Shown here: piece after piece, positions 23,589-34,081 of the stretch
Position numbering within the stretch: position 1 is the stretch's first letter
Layout: each line of letters opens with the position of its first letter
NCBI GenBank assembly: GCA_019022495.1
Contig: JAFEKR010000023.1
Span: 124,001-188,000, forward strand
From: Epichloe hybrida
Taxonomy: Eukaryota; Ascomycota; Sordariomycetes; Hypocreales; Clavicipitaceae
Direction: 5' to 3'
Length of the DNA: 64,000 nt
The notes under the pieces: model-generated
The model's input: the letters and a program-made list of their open reading frames with translations, nothing else
Told to the model about the DNA's origin: nothing
Databases searched by the model: none
Program-made: the position numbers and the translations under genes

Positions 23589-25421
23589 ATGATGGATCCC
23601 ACGAGGACCATGGAACAGAGAGGATCCAATGGATCCCTAGAGGTACAGCCTAGTTCAACAATTGAACCTTATACTACGGCGCTAAATGGTGTAAATCAGC
23701 CTATGAACTTATTCTTTCGTGATGCCCTCTGGTTGACTTTGGGCATCGCCGGCCTGGCTGTGCTGGTCATTAGAATCATGGAAATTCTATGGGCCAAATT
23801 GCGACAAGTGTCAGCCATGGCCGTGCCTAGAGAAAAACAGGCATATTGGAAAATATCGCAATGGAGCTGGATGCCTGGTATGAAAAGGCACGTCATCTAC
23901 GCTCCTCTCTGGAATAAACGACACAACCGCGAATTCAAACTTTCGTCGGCCGTCAACGTGGGTACCCTGCCCTCCCGACTACACACGATCATGATCATGG
24001 CCTACCTTGGCAGTAACATCGCCTACATGTTTGTTCTCAAATGGTCCGCCGAGAACAAATTCGCCCTGTGCGCTGAACTTCGTGGTCGCTCGGGGACGCT
24101 GGCGCTTGTCAACATGGTGCCGCTGATTATTTTCGCAGGTCGCAACAACCCCCTGATATCACTTCTCAAGATCAGTTTCGACACATACAATCTTCTACAT
24201 CGCTGGATGGGGCGAATCGTGGTGATTGAGTCGGTGGTGCACACCATCGCGTGGCTCATCCCGTCCGTTGCGAACAAGGGCTGGAAGGGTGTGGTCAAGG
24301 CCTTTACGGGCAGCCCCTTTATTGGATCCGGTGTCATTGGCATCTCTGCCATGGTCATCCTGCTGCTTGCCTCGGTATCGCCGCTCCGTCATGCCTTTTA
24401 TGAGACCTTCCTCAACGTTCATATCATATTGGCCCTGATCGCCTTCGTTTGCACATGGGCTCACTGTGCCACCTCCGGAACGCCTGGTGGCCTCCCACAG
24501 CTGCCTTGGATCATGGCCATCGTGGCTTTGTGGTTCGCCGACCGCTTCGCTCGAATACTTCGACTTGCCCACACAAACTGGTCCAAGAAGGGGTTCACCG
24601 ACGCCTTGTGCGAAGCCATGCCCGGCGAGGTCACTCGAGTCACCCTCAACCTCCCACGATATAAGAAGATTCGCCCGGGCACGCATGCTTATCTGCGATT
24701 CTCGGGCATCACTGCCTGGGAGAGCCATCCTTTCTCTATCGCGTGGGTCGACCACTCTGCAGACCACTCTCTTCCCATGTCCGAAAAGGAGCCTTTGCAC
24801 GGTGGCCTGGACAAGACGCAAGCGACTACATCAGTTTCCTTCATCATTGGAGCACAGACGGGACTCACCAGAACGCTTTTCGAAAAAGCCAGCCAATCAC
24901 CACGGGGCATTCGTCTCCGAGCAGCGATGGAGGGGCCGTATGCCGGTCACCACAACTTCGACTCATACGGCCATGTAGTGCTTTTTGCCGGTTCGACAGG
25001 CATCACGCATCAAATTTCCTACCTCAGGCACCATTTGGAAGGATACAATGAAGGCATCGTCGCCACCAGACGCCTTACTCTTGTATGGATCATTCGCTCG
25101 TACGAGTCTCTCGAGTGGGTTCGACCTTTTATGGACACGATCTTGAGAATCCCAAACCGCAAAGACGTCCTCCGCATTCAGGTGTTTGTCACGCGGCCAC
25201 TGAATCCCCGCGACATTGTTAGTTCCAGCTCTACAGTCAAGATGTTCCCGGGTCGGCCCAACATTCCTCTTCTGCTCATGAAGGAGGTACAGGACCAGAT
25301 TGGCGCCATGGTGGTCAGCGTGTGTGGGCCTGGTGGGCTCGCAGACGATGTGCGCGGCGCCGTGCGGGCCGTGCAAGGGGACACCGTCGTAGACTTTGTC
25401 GAGGAGAGCTTTACGTGGTAG
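23589..25421 (+). CDS. Ferric/cupric reductase, transmembrane (FRE family)
   Basis: A single exon encodes 610 residues. FRE proteins move electrons from NADPH through FAD and two hemes across a membrane to reduce Fe(III) or Cu(II) outside. About seven membrane segments are visible between residues 45 and 330. Four heme-ligand histidines are spaced as expected: His204/His218 (LLHRWMGR and VVHTIAW) and His278/His292 (LNVHIIL and TWAHC). The FAD motif HPFSIAW is near residue 380. The NADPH motifs are AGSTGITHQISYLRH near 468 and CGPGGL near 579. The start MMDP has two adjacent ATGs, either of which could be used. The protein is near the usual length but lacks an obvious cleavable signal peptide. 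No siderophore or iron transporter gene sits next to it, so a link to iron uptake is inferred from the family only. Confidence 0.92.
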   Translation: MMDPTRTMEQRGSNGSLEVQPSSTIEPYTTALNGVNQPMNLFFRDALWLTLGIAGLAVLVIRIMEILWAKLRQVSAMAVPREKQAYWKISQWSWMPGMKRHVIYAPLWNKRHNREFKLSSAVNVGTLPSRLHTIMIMAYLGSNIAYMFVLKWSAENKFALCAELRGRSGTLALVNMVPLIIFAGRNNPLISLLKISFDTYNLLHRWMGRIVVIESVVHTIAWLIPSVANKGWKGVVKAFTGSPFIGSGVIGISAMVILLLASVSPLRHAFYETFLNVHIILALIAFVCTWAHCATSGTPGGLPQLPWIMAIVALWFADRFARILRLAHTNWSKKGFTDALCEAMPGEVTRVTLNLPRYKKIRPGTHAYLRFSGITAWESHPFSIAWVDHSADHSLPMSEKEPLHGGLDKTQATTSVSFIIGAQTGLTRTLFEKASQSPRGIRLRAAMEGPYAGHHNFDSYGHVVLFAGSTGITHQISYLRHHLEGYNEGIVATRRLTLVWIIRSYESLEWVRPFMDTILRIPNRKDVLRIQVFVTRPLNPRDIVSSSSTVKMFPGRPNIPLLLMKEVQDQIGAMVVSVCGPGGLADDVRGAVRAVQGDTVVDFVEESFTW

Positions 25422-26218
25422 ACGCGGAAGATCATGGGTGGCGGGTCGGGGCCCGCTGGGGGCTGGCAATGGGCTAATTTATTCTCATATTTCCATCGTA
25501 CATATTTCTCTTGAGGCTCACTGAACAGAAGCAACCGAGCATCTTTCTCAAGGACTACTCTTGCCACCTCGGACATAGGACTTGAGCATTTTGAGCCAAA
25601 GTCGCAGGCGTTTAAACATGAGCCTAGCAGAAACTGGGCCATGGAGGTATTGCTGCATTGCATTTTTTTTTTGAGAGATTTTCTTCTCTCTCCAAATCTC
25701 GAATGTTTTTGTTATTTTTTTTCCGTGTGGCGGCGTGGCTCACTCAGAACATTTTGGGGAATGGAAAGTTGTCATTTTGATGTAGTTTATCGATGGGTAC
25801 ATGCCCCAAATAGCAAAAATGTTCTACTAAAACTCCACGCCATGCAAAAAGTTGACACGACAACACAAGGTGACATGCACGGCAAGGTTGGGTATTCCAC
25901 GAACGAATTGTCCTCGGTGGGGAAAGGGATGAAAACGAACAGGGCAATAGCGAGAAGAGCGTGGTGAACATGGCGCCCATCTCGCGATAGACGATGCTCG
26001 ATTTTCCCCGCCGCCGTGCCCAATGGTGATGGATTGGTGTAAATGGCTGATATGTAATGCGTACATTGTACATTGTACATACTTGACATGAGAGCCATGA
26101 TGAACTGGACGGGACGGGACGTGGTGGGTTTTTTTGGTCAGGGAGCGACATGTTTTCCCTCGCTTGGTTCGGGCATCAATGTCTGACGCGCCGGATTCCA
26201 GGCGTCCCCCTCGTTCCT
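25422..26218. other. Convergent 3' flanks
   Basis: About 800 bases between the ferric reductase and siroheme synthase stop codons, with T-rich tracts at 25662-25672 and 25713-25722. A tandem TACATTGTACATTGTACAT repeat lies near 26061. No gene seen. Confidence 0.5.
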
Positions 26219-28060
26219 TCATGGTGGCGGGCTGCAGCTCGACGGGCCAGGCGAGGGCAGGGCGTCTTGTTCGGCATCTGGCTCCGACAAGCCGGCGAAG
26301 CCTTCCTCTACGACCCATGCGCGGCGCGGGTCCCGGGCGAAGAGGACGTCGCATGCGCGGCCGACGACGAGCAAGCCGGGGGGCCGGCTTCCCTCGGCCT
26401 CGACCGCCTCTGCGACGTGGTGCAGCGTGGTGCGGATGACGCGCTGGTCGGGGCAGCTGGCGCGCTCGATGACGGCGCACGGCGTGTCCAGGGGGAAGAG
26501 GGCGCGCAGCTTGTCGGCCTCGGGCTGGGCTGCGTCGTCGTCGTCGTCGTCGTTGTCGGTGGATGGGGACATGTGGTGGTGGTGGTGGTGGTGGTGGTGG
26601 GCCGTCAGCTCGGCCACGAGGCCGGCGATGCGGTGCAGCGCCATGAGGAAGACGACTGTCTGGCTCGCCACGTAGGGCGGCGGGCTCGGCGGCCGGCCCT
26701 TCTTGCCGGTGCCGGTGCAGATGAGGACCTGGTCGGCCACGTCTCTCTGGGTGGCGGGGATGCCGGCGAAGAGGCCTGCGCTGAGGGCGCTGGTGACGCC
26801 CGGCAGGACGGAGACGCGGGAGCCCATGCCGCGGAGCTTGAAGAAGGAGACCTCCTCGCCGCCGCGGCCGTATATGTACGGGTCGCCCTGCTTCAGGCGC
26901 AGGACCGTCTTGCCGTCCTGCACGGCCTGCAGGGCGGCCTCGAGGAGCTCCTCCTGGGCCCTGTCGGCGTTGCCGGGGAACTTGCGGGCGATCTGGACGG
27001 GGGTCCGGCGGGGGACGAGATCGAGCACGCCCGAGGGCACGAGCTTGTCCGCGAGCACGAGGTCGGCCGCCTGCATGGACTTGAGGGTCGCCGAGGTGAG
27101 CAGGTCTGGGTGGCCGGGGCCGGAGCCGGCGAGGATGATCCTGCCGAGCCGTCTGGGGCCGGGGCCGGGACCGGGGCCGGGGTTGGGGCCAGGACTGGGG
27201 GGAGGGGAGCTGGGCCCCGGATACGCGGCCAGCAGCTTCTCGACGTCGTGGTCGGTGATGCCGGCGAGGCGCTTGAGCGGCCAGTACTCGCACATCTGGC
27301 CGAGCCATCGCATGCGGCGGCCGCGCAGGTCCTCGGCGGCGACGAGCCTGTTGAACAGGCTGCCCTGGTCGAGCGAGTCGTCTGCGTCTGCGTCTGCGTC
27401 GGCGGCCGCGGCGGATGAGGCGGCGAGGCATTCGTTGTCGTCCTCCTCCTGGATGCGCCTGCGGACCCGGCCGAGCTGCTCGCAGGCGGCGCCGAGGCCC
27501 CTCGGCAGCGACGAGGCCACCTCCCTGCGGATCCGCGCCGCGAGCTTGCACCCGCGGCCGTTTGTCGTGACGCCGATCTGCAGCGGGCCGTCGGCGTGGG
27601 CGGACAGCAGGGAGAAGGTGCAGAGGTGCGGCGCGTCGACGACGTTGACGGGGATCCGGTTGGCCTTGCACAGGGCCGAGACGTGCGCGGCGAGGGCGTC
27701 ACCGCCGCGCGGGCCCGAGGTGACGAAGACGGCGTCGACGACGCGCCCGACGGCCTCGCGACCGAGGGTGAAGAGGTCGGCGTCCTCAAAGGCCCTCTGC
27801 TTCCACGCCACGAGGCCGTCGGCGATCTTGGCCTGCAGGTGGTGGTGGAGGAGCTGTGTCAGGGTCGAGGTCGAGGTCGAGGCCGAGGCCGTCGGCGCGA
27901 CGAGGTTCGCCGCGGCGAGGGACTGCGTGCAGCGCGCCGAGGCGAGGGAGTTGGTGCCGATGATGAGGTGCGCGTGGGCGTGGGCGTTGATGCCGACGAG
28001 CATGGCGTTGTGCGAGGTCGTCGTGGCCGTGGCCGTGGCCGAGGCCGAGGCCGAGGCCAT
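26219..28060 (-). CDS. MET1: Siroheme synthase / uroporphyrinogen-III C-methyltransferase
   Basis: A single exon encodes 613 residues. The C-terminal part (about 325-600) is a clear SUMT domain that methylates uroporphyrinogen III to precorrin-2: LAGSGPGHPDLLT, then DKLVPSGVLDL, RLKQGDPYIYGRGGEE, LPGVTSALSAGLFAG and FLMALHRI. The N-terminal part (about 18-200) looks like the precorrin-2 dehydrogenase/ferrochelatase domain of Met8/CysG type, so one protein may make siroheme, the sulfite reductase cofactor. Its nucleotide loop, however, reads IIGTNSLASAR where the family has a glycine-rich GGGxVA, so dehydrogenase activity is uncertain. The linker contains repeated Gly-Pro. The SUMT domain has a nine-histidine tract followed by an Asp-rich tract. 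The gene is very GC-rich with strong third-position bias, which produces long open frames on the other strand. Confidence 0.88.
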   Translation of the reverse strand: MASASASATATATTTSHNAMLVGINAHAHAHLIIGTNSLASARCTQSLAAANLVAPTASASTSTSTLTQLLHHHLQAKIADGLVAWKQRAFEDADLFTLGREAVGRVVDAVFVTSGPRGGDALAAHVSALCKANRIPVNVVDAPHLCTFSLLSAHADGPLQIGVTTNGRGCKLAARIRREVASSLPRGLGAACEQLGRVRRRIQEEDDNECLAASSAAAADADADADDSLDQGSLFNRLVAAEDLRGRRMRWLGQMCEYWPLKRLAGITDHDVEKLLAAYPGPSSPPPSPGPNPGPGPGPGPRRLGRIILAGSGPGHPDLLTSATLKSMQAADLVLADKLVPSGVLDLVPRRTPVQIARKFPGNADRAQEELLEAALQAVQDGKTVLRLKQGDPYIYGRGGEEVSFFKLRGMGSRVSVLPGVTSALSAGLFAGIPATQRDVADQVLICTGTGKKGRPPSPPPYVASQTVVFLMALHRIAGLVAELTAHHHHHHHHHMSPSTDNDDDDDDAAQPEADKLRALFPLDTPCAVIERASCPDQRVIRTTLHHVAEAVEAEGSRPPGLLVVGRACDVLFARDPRRAWVVEEGFAGLSEPDAEQDALPSPGPSSCSPPP

Positions 28061-28844
28061 GGTGAACTGACTGATTGACTGACGGGCTTGCTTCGTATTG
28101 CGTATTGTTGTTCTACTTGGTTGTTTCGAAGCAGCGAGTTCGAGATGCAGCTGATGGAAGGGCAAGAGATAGATGGATATGGATATGCCTGGGCATCAAA
28201 TCGTTTTTGTCGACCAAAGCCGGCCGACGACCCGAGCACGCCATAATAATGCCATGTTGGACAATTCCCATGCTTTGCACCACTAGTCTTACCACTAGTC
28301 CACCGCTGGTCCCACCACTAGTCCGTAGCTGACGCCATCCAATGGACCCCGGAAAGCTGGGACCTCACCCGTCGGAACCAATCACCATGCGTGCATTTGT
28401 CGAGAGAATGCGACTTTTTTTTTCTTCTTATCGCCCGGATCGTCGCACTCACTCGGATCTCGCGCCATCTCCTTATCTTATCTGGCTGGGCACGCCCTTC
28501 TTATCCCAATCTACCCACTTGTCCAAGCCCGTTGCTGTAACAAGTGCATCTCCGCGGCTCGCTATTCCCAGATCTGCTGCGAAAATGCACCGGGATCCGG
28601 GTCGACTTTGTCCTGGGAGCATACGCACAAGTCAGCGACGAGGCAATGTCGGACCATGATATTGTTCGCGTGAATTCTGCATGCTTCGATGACAATGGCC
28701 CGATAACGTGGCTGGCTGGCTAACCCGAGGAACCTGTCAGGGTACAAAGTTGACGCTCTGTGCTTTTATGATGCAGTACAGCCCAGCCAATGCATCCCGT
28801 GTTTGTTGTGTACAGTGTAGTGTTACATTTTTTGCTGGTCGCCT
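28061..28844. other. Intergenic, siroheme synthase promoter and RSM22 3' flank
   Basis: About 780 bases. A short imperfect direct repeat (ACCACTAGTC type, four copies) lies at 28279-28323. No gene seen. Confidence 0.5.
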
Positions 28845-31337
28845 TCATGTTTGCGACACTGGCGTCGAGACTGTCTGTCCCTCTTTTCCAACCCTCCCTT
28901 CCAGCTCCTGCAACTCCGCTTCTGCCTCTTCGTCTAGTACCTCGTCCAGAGCAGCTTCCTCCTCGGCCTCAGCGTCGAACAGCTCCTTCATGAGGTCTCG
29001 CTGCCTGGCAGCCTTGCTCTTTGGTCTCCTGTCCCGGGGAGCATTCTTCTCGTTTGCCGAAAGCCGTCCCTCGTCCATCGATAACTCGACCTTGCGGGCC
29101 TTCTTTCCGCCAGCTGCGGCGGCTCGCCTTCCACCGTCGTCTGGTCCGTTGCCGGCTCGGATGTTGCGCAAAACTCTGGTCTTTGCCCCCAACGCCCACA
29201 AGTCTCCCCACCGCGATTTTCTGGCATCGTGGTATGCCAGCTTGCTGAGGCTCTTGGGCACGGTCCAGCGCTCGATTTTGCCTTCAGGGGTACACAAATC
29301 CAGCGTTACATGACCCTTGCGCTTGAGCGGCGGGAGAACCAGTCGTGGAAGTGTTTGCATGTCGGGAGCTAGCTCAGAATGCTCGAATCCTTGAAACGCC
29401 TGCTCTGTGGCTTCTTTGCCCGTCGTGTTGCTGCTCTTGGGTACTCCTCTGCGGAATGCTACGTAGCTGAATTCCACTTCGCCCTGGTTGTTGTTGGCTT
29501 GGTTTCCAAGCATCTGGGCGTAGAATTGCGGCCGCACGAAGCGCTGACTGAAATGACAATAGTCTTTTCGTCCCTTGCTCTTGCCAGCTTCCTTGTACAT
29601 TGGGCACGCACCGTGATTGGAACAGGGCGCGATGATGTGGCCTTGCTCCAATTCTCTATGGTATGCTGGGTTGAATTCCTCGGGCCTCGCCTGGGCCTCC
29701 CCTGCCTGCGGCAGGAGAAACTGATTCAGAATGCTATCTCGAACATGGGCAACAGCCTCGAAGCCTCGCGGATGAGCCTTCTCCATGACGATTAGAACTC
29801 CGCCGTCTTTGTTCAATAGGCTCCAAAGGTTGTTGAGAACGGCCTGCCTGTAATGGTCTTGCTTCTCCTTGAGAAACAAGTGAGACGCAATAATGAGATC
29901 AAAGCTCTTTCGAGTCTGCGGCTTCGAGCCAGCATCAAGATGCTCACCCTGCATCTTGCCGGAATGCTCGTAATCAGGTAGTCGAGGAAGAAACGTCGTG
30001 TCGTGTAGAAAGTTCTTGAGCCGATGTCTCAATCGGTCTGAAGCAGCGATCACCGTCTTCTTCCCTGTTGGTTGCGGCCCTCTTGCCTCCCCCTTCTCCT
30101 CGAGCAAGTCCCATTCGGCCTTGGCAATCTGCTCCCAGGCGACTAGGCCAGCGCCTCCGGCACCGGCATCCAATACACTCAGACCGCCGTCTTGGCCTTG
30201 TTTCAGTCGCGACTGTATCCAATCGCTGCCGACTCGTTTTCGCACCTCGCTCATTATTGATACAATGGACGCATATGCAGGAGGCAAGTAGCTCGCCAAG
30301 AACGCATCTGCTTCAATTTCTGTCATGTGTCGCTGGTCAGGTGGAAGTCCAACGCCACCCATTCTACCATTCTTCATCCCCTCTGGTGTCGATGGCGATG
30401 TCGGTAGGCCGCGTCCACCAAATGCCGTTTCGGCTGCTTCTTTGACATGTTTGACATGTGTTCGCTCGAGAAGTTCTCGAATTGGAGAAATGAACTCCTC
30501 CCGGGGCAATGAGATCTCCACGGGACTTCCATGAAATCTTCCGTCTAATGTGTAGCGGTGAAATCTTCGCGTCTCCCCTGGTTGTCTTTCTCCGATCTCT
30601 TCAACTTCCTCGGGAGGCCAATATGGTCGCTCTTCCGCTCCCATCTGCTCTTCCTCCTCTATCGCCACCTCGTCCTCTACTCTGTTGGCTGTTTTTTGTG
30701 CAGCTTCAAAATCCTGAACCAGTCGTTGAAGAGCTTCATGCTCTCTCCGGCTTCTCGCCACCATGTCAACATAGCCGGGGGTTTTTTCGACAAGTCCGGG
30801 ATCATTCTTTTCAATCGACTTCGCGGCGTCTTGCGCAAGATCCGCCTCTTCTAGTTGCTTCTCAACCTTATAAACCACTTCCTCAAACTCTCCACTCTCC
30901 AGCTCTCGTAACAAGGTACCTTTATCGCCCGATCGGGGAATGCCGGGGCCCATGTCAGCATGTGTGGGAATGCCCACATCTTCTGGTTCAGTTTCTCGCA
31001 ATGGCGGTCCGTATAATCGCTCGTAGAGAGCGTACTCTTGCTCGTTGAGATATCCCCTGGGCAATGTATCTCGGAATCGCTGTTTCGTCTCACGCACAAC
31101 CCTTTCGATGTCTCCCGAAGAGTCTTCCTGGTCTTCGATCGAGAAACTGTGTCGCAGCAATCTAGAAGACGATATATTGCGTCTGCCGAGAGTGCCATCC
31201 GCAAATTTGCCATCGCTCCGGATCGAGGGTTGACTCGAGATGGCAGAACGTGCTCTAGCAGCGTGTCGATTTAATGATTGTCTGGGGCGCAAGGCACCCC
31301 TCACACAGGCATTTCGAATGCCTCTGGATGACAGCAT
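28845..31337 (-). CDS. RSM22: Mitochondrial RSM22 (METTL17-type) ribosome assembly protein
   Basis: A single exon encodes 830 residues. RSM22 family proteins act in mitochondrial small-subunit assembly. They keep a methyltransferase fold and, in animals, an Fe-S cluster. The N-terminus is rich in Arg, Ser and Ala (MLSSRGIRNACVRGALR), as for a mitochondrial presequence. A long charged region covers about 70-250. The Rossmann core shows SVLDAGAGGAGLVAWE near 389. Cysteines in PCSNHGACPM near 569, DYCHFSQR shortly after, and LDLCTPEG further on match the four cysteines that bind the cluster in METTL17. The C-terminus ends in acidic/basic low-complexity sequence. The protein is longer than yeast Rsm22 (about 628 residues), mostly through these terminal regions. 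Confidence 0.9.
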   Translation of the reverse strand: MLSSRGIRNACVRGALRPRQSLNRHAARARSAISSQPSIRSDGKFADGTLGRRNISSSRLLRHSFSIEDQEDSSGDIERVVRETKQRFRDTLPRGYLNEQEYALYERLYGPPLRETEPEDVGIPTHADMGPGIPRSGDKGTLLRELESGEFEEVVYKVEKQLEEADLAQDAAKSIEKNDPGLVEKTPGYVDMVARSRREHEALQRLVQDFEAAQKTANRVEDEVAIEEEEQMGAEERPYWPPEEVEEIGERQPGETRRFHRYTLDGRFHGSPVEISLPREEFISPIRELLERTHVKHVKEAAETAFGGRGLPTSPSTPEGMKNGRMGGVGLPPDQRHMTEIEADAFLASYLPPAYASIVSIMSEVRKRVGSDWIQSRLKQGQDGGLSVLDAGAGGAGLVAWEQIAKAEWDLLEEKGEARGPQPTGKKTVIAASDRLRHRLKNFLHDTTFLPRLPDYEHSGKMQGEHLDAGSKPQTRKSFDLIIASHLFLKEKQDHYRQAVLNNLWSLLNKDGGVLIVMEKAHPRGFEAVAHVRDSILNQFLLPQAGEAQARPEEFNPAYHRELEQGHIIAPCSNHGACPMYKEAGKSKGRKDYCHFSQRFVRPQFYAQMLGNQANNNQGEVEFSYVAFRRGVPKSSNTTGKEATEQAFQGFEHSELAPDMQTLPRLVLPPLKRKGHVTLDLCTPEGKIERWTVPKSLSKLAYHDARKSRWGDLWALGAKTRVLRNIRAGNGPDDGGRRAAAAGGKKARKVELSMDEGRLSANEKNAPRDRRPKSKAARQRDLMKELFDAEAEEEAALDEVLDEEAEAELQELEGRVGKEGQTVSTPVSQT

Positions 31338-31781
31338 TTTACAACATAGTCTACTGCTAGAGATTTTGCAGGGAGTGCGAACACGCGAAGAAGGAATTGA
31401 CTTGTGACCTGATGGAGCTTTTACGTCACGTCATCACGTGATCGCCAATCTTGGTAATGTGGTGGCCATGATTGGTGGTGACAGATGCGACAACGTTCTA
31501 ATTGATGGATAGATAGCGAACGACCAGGGAAAGAAGACACATTTATCAAGTATCACCAAGATCTTCACTTCTTGAAGAATACATGAAAACCTTCAGGACT
31601 CAGAGCAGCAGATAGAGATAAAGACCCTGCGTTACTCTCCATGAACTTTTTAGCGATGTAAACTTGGAATTCAGCCTTTCAGAAGTCACTAAACCTAGCA
31701 GAAGAAATAGAGGAAAGACATCCGGCATGAACGCTGTAAAAATACACACACAAGATAAAAAGCCCAGCTTCACGTATTCGT
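31338..31781. other. Intergenic, RSM22 promoter and thioredoxin 3' flank
   Basis: About 440 bases between two same-strand genes. No feature seen beyond AT-rich 3' sequence. Confidence 0.45.
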
Positions 31782-32613
31782 TCATAGATCAGCCAACGTC
31801 TTGAAAGCAGCTCTCTGTTGCGGACGAGTCGAGCTACCCGAGGGCTTTGCACCAGACCCCGACCCCGACCCTGACCCCAATCCAGATGCCGAGTTTGACG
31901 CGCGCGGAGCTGTCGATTGTCTTTTCTGTGCATTGTGAATGTTGAAACGAGACTGTTCGGCAGCCTTCTGCCCATCGAACTGTGAAGCGGTCGCTTGTTA
32001 GCAAAACTAAGCTCTCTCTTATTTGTGACCCGTCTCTGCATTGTCACGTACCGAGAAGAACGACACCAAGTATAATCCAACAAACGAAACCAGGAGGCTC
32101 AGTAGATTGCCGAGCTGGAAACCCGATCCAAGTCTGGGACCACGAGCCGCCGCCTCGCCACCCAGCATCCGCCCAGGGGTCTTGAATACAGCCTCCGGTG
32201 TTTTGCCCACTCCAGTAAGCTGGACAGCTTTCGCAACAGCTTGAGAGAGGCCCGTTGGATCCGCGCCTTGGATAGTTTGGATGCACGACCCATTCTGGAA
32301 GATCTTGAATGTCGGCATGGCAGAAACGCGATTCTGCTGCGCTACTTCGGGCTGGGAGTCAACGTTGACTTTGGCAAACGCGACCTTTTTCGGTGAGCAA
32401 TGCTGGCTGGCAAGGCGTTGAAATATAGGGGCGATCTGTTTACAAGGGCCGCACCAGTCGGCGTAGACTTGAGGATCATGAGTTAGCGGACAAACCACTG
32501 CGTGCTTCATGGTACAGCGGAAAGTTGTACACACAGTCGGCGACGACAACCGTGGTGCCTGAAAGCAGAGACTGCCACTCTGACGGCGACTTGATCTCTA
32601 TAGGGCCGCTCAT
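31782..32613 (-). CDS. Thioredoxin-domain protein with C-terminal membrane anchor
   Basis: Three exons, 32613-32535, 32467-32052 and 31979-31782, give 230 residues; the 67- and 72-nt introns are phase 1 and 0. The thioredoxin fold is complete. Exon 1 ends in TTVVVAD and exon 2 continues FYADWCGPCKQIAPIF, with the active-site WCGPC at residues 31-35. The cis-proline loop is SAMPTFKIFQNG. After a linker with GRMLGGEAAARG comes a hydrophobic segment (LLSLLVSFVGLYLVSFF) near 145-165, then a basic and Gly-Ser-rich tail. This suggests a membrane-attached disulfide reductase with its catalytic domain N-terminal to the anchor. The membrane is unknown. It starts 290 bp from the divergent SPOUT methyltransferase gene. 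Confidence 0.88.
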
Positions 32614-32903
32614 TCTGAATGTGAAAATGCCTCGTGAATATTGTACGCTTGTTGGAATGCGATGCATGGAGCTGCAAGTGGACAACGTGAAGCTATTAAA
32701 TTCGTAGCCTATAATATCGGTCCAACCCGTGAGGTGGCGTGTTTCCGGTTCGGAAGGCGGTGACCCAGGTGGGCTGCCATTCTGCCGGACGTATTTCACT
32801 TTTGCAACCAACATTTTCGAGGACGGCCGACCCGAAAGGCTTCTCACCGACCCCGTTGCACTTTTGACTGATTTCAACGTGTAAAAGAACAACCCCGGCT
32901 ACA
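32614..32903. promoter_or_regulatory. Short bidirectional promoter
   Basis: Only 290 bases separate the start codons of the thioredoxin gene (-) and the SPOUT methyltransferase gene (+), so both leaders and promoters must fit here. No core element could be singled out. Confidence 0.6.
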
Positions 32904-34081
32904 ATGTCTTTTCATGAGCGTAAAAACAAGGTAGACTTCTTTTCCCCGCCGTTTAAACTGATCATAAAAACCAACATTGTGAATAGAAGCGAAAAACCGC
33001 CCACAATGGCCAGCAAGACAGAACCTCGTTCAAGCCGTCTGCGACATTCACACCGTTGGAGGGCGGGAGAGATTGGACAGTGTCGGTGGCTGTACCGAGC
33101 AGTATTCTCACAAAGTAAGCTTTTCCCCCACAGAGCCTGTCCCACAGATGATGCCCCTCATCAAATGAGAGAAGAATCTTGACCCATGCTGACATGCAGA
33201 CACCCAGCCTGGCCACAGCAGACCAGAGAATGACGGCCCCGGGCCGGATTGCGCGCGCCCTCGCCGTCTTCTCCGTCGATGAAGTCGTCGTCTTTGACGA
33301 CTCGCCGCCCTCTTCCCGGCCTCGACAGACAGACACTGCTGGCTACACGGGCGACATCGATCCATGCCACTTCCTCACCCACATCCTCTCGTTCCTCGAA
33401 GCCCCGCCGTTCATGCGCAAAACCCTCTTCCCGCTGCACCCGAACCTGCGCATGACGGCACTGCTCCCCAGTCTAGACATGCCGCATCACCCGAACCCGA
33501 AGGAGTGGACCGCATACCGCGAGGGCGTGACCGTCGCGGGCAAGACGAGCACCGGCAAGGGTACCCTCGTCGAAGTCGGTCTGGACGAGCCCGTGGAGAT
33601 CCAAGAGGACATCCCGCCCAAGACCAGAGTCACGCTGCTCTTCCCCGAGGACCAGTCCCAGTACCCCGAGTGCGTTGATCCGCAGGCCCCCAGAACGGAA
33701 GGCGGCTACTACTGGGGATATACCGTCCGCAAGTGCGGCTCCCTATCAACCGTCTTCACGGAGAGTCCCTACGAGGATGGCTACGACATGAGCATCGGCA
33801 CGTCCGAGAGAGGGACTCCTATCCACAAGGCGTTTCCTCCATCAAAACCTGCCAAGTTCAAGCATATGCTCATAGTGTTTGGTGGCCCCCGGGGACTGGA
33901 ATTCGCGTCCATGAATGATGACGAGCTGGCCAAGATGGATGTTCAGGGCTCAAAAACCAAGGATCTTTTCGACCACTGGGTCAACGTGCTGCCGAACCAG
34001 GGCAGCAGGACGATTAGAACAGATGAGGCCATGTTCATTGCACTTACTGCGCTGAGAGGACTATGGGGGAACTCCAGTTGA
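32904..34081 (+). CDS. SPOUT-domain RNA methyltransferase (C9orf114/SPOUT1 type)
   Basis: Three exons, 32904-32930, 32987-33114 and 33208-34081, give 342 residues; the introns are 56 nt (phase 0) and 93 nt (phase 2). The tiny first exon encodes MSFHERKNK. It joins in frame to KRKTAHNGQ, and exon 2 ends WTVSVAVPSSILTN at the junction. The continuing LATADQRMTAPGRIARALAVFSVDEVVVFDD is the conserved start of the family domain and fixes the acceptor at 33207. Later blocks are CHFLTHILSFLEAPPFMRK, LFPLHPNLRMTALLPSLDMP and LIVFGGPRGLEF, the last being the SAM-binding knot region. Human SPOUT1 is linked to the spindle and to RNA methylation. The fungal substrate is not known. Confidence 0.9.

Noticed and set aside
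23589..28060. Ferric reductase and siroheme synthase as part of a secondary-metabolite or siderophore cluster
   Set aside because: No synthase, transporter or regulator gene is nearby; the neighbours are housekeeping genes.
26150..28078. Long plus-strand open frames over the siroheme synthase gene (up to 455 codons)
   Set aside because: They are shadows of a very GC-rich gene on the minus strand. Their translation is repetitive Ala/Gly/Val without domains, whereas the minus strand has all SUMT motifs.
33005..33120. ATG at 33006 as start of the SPOUT methyltransferase
   Set aside because: It is out of frame with the conserved VSVAVPSSIL segment. The small exon at 32904 joins in the right frame.
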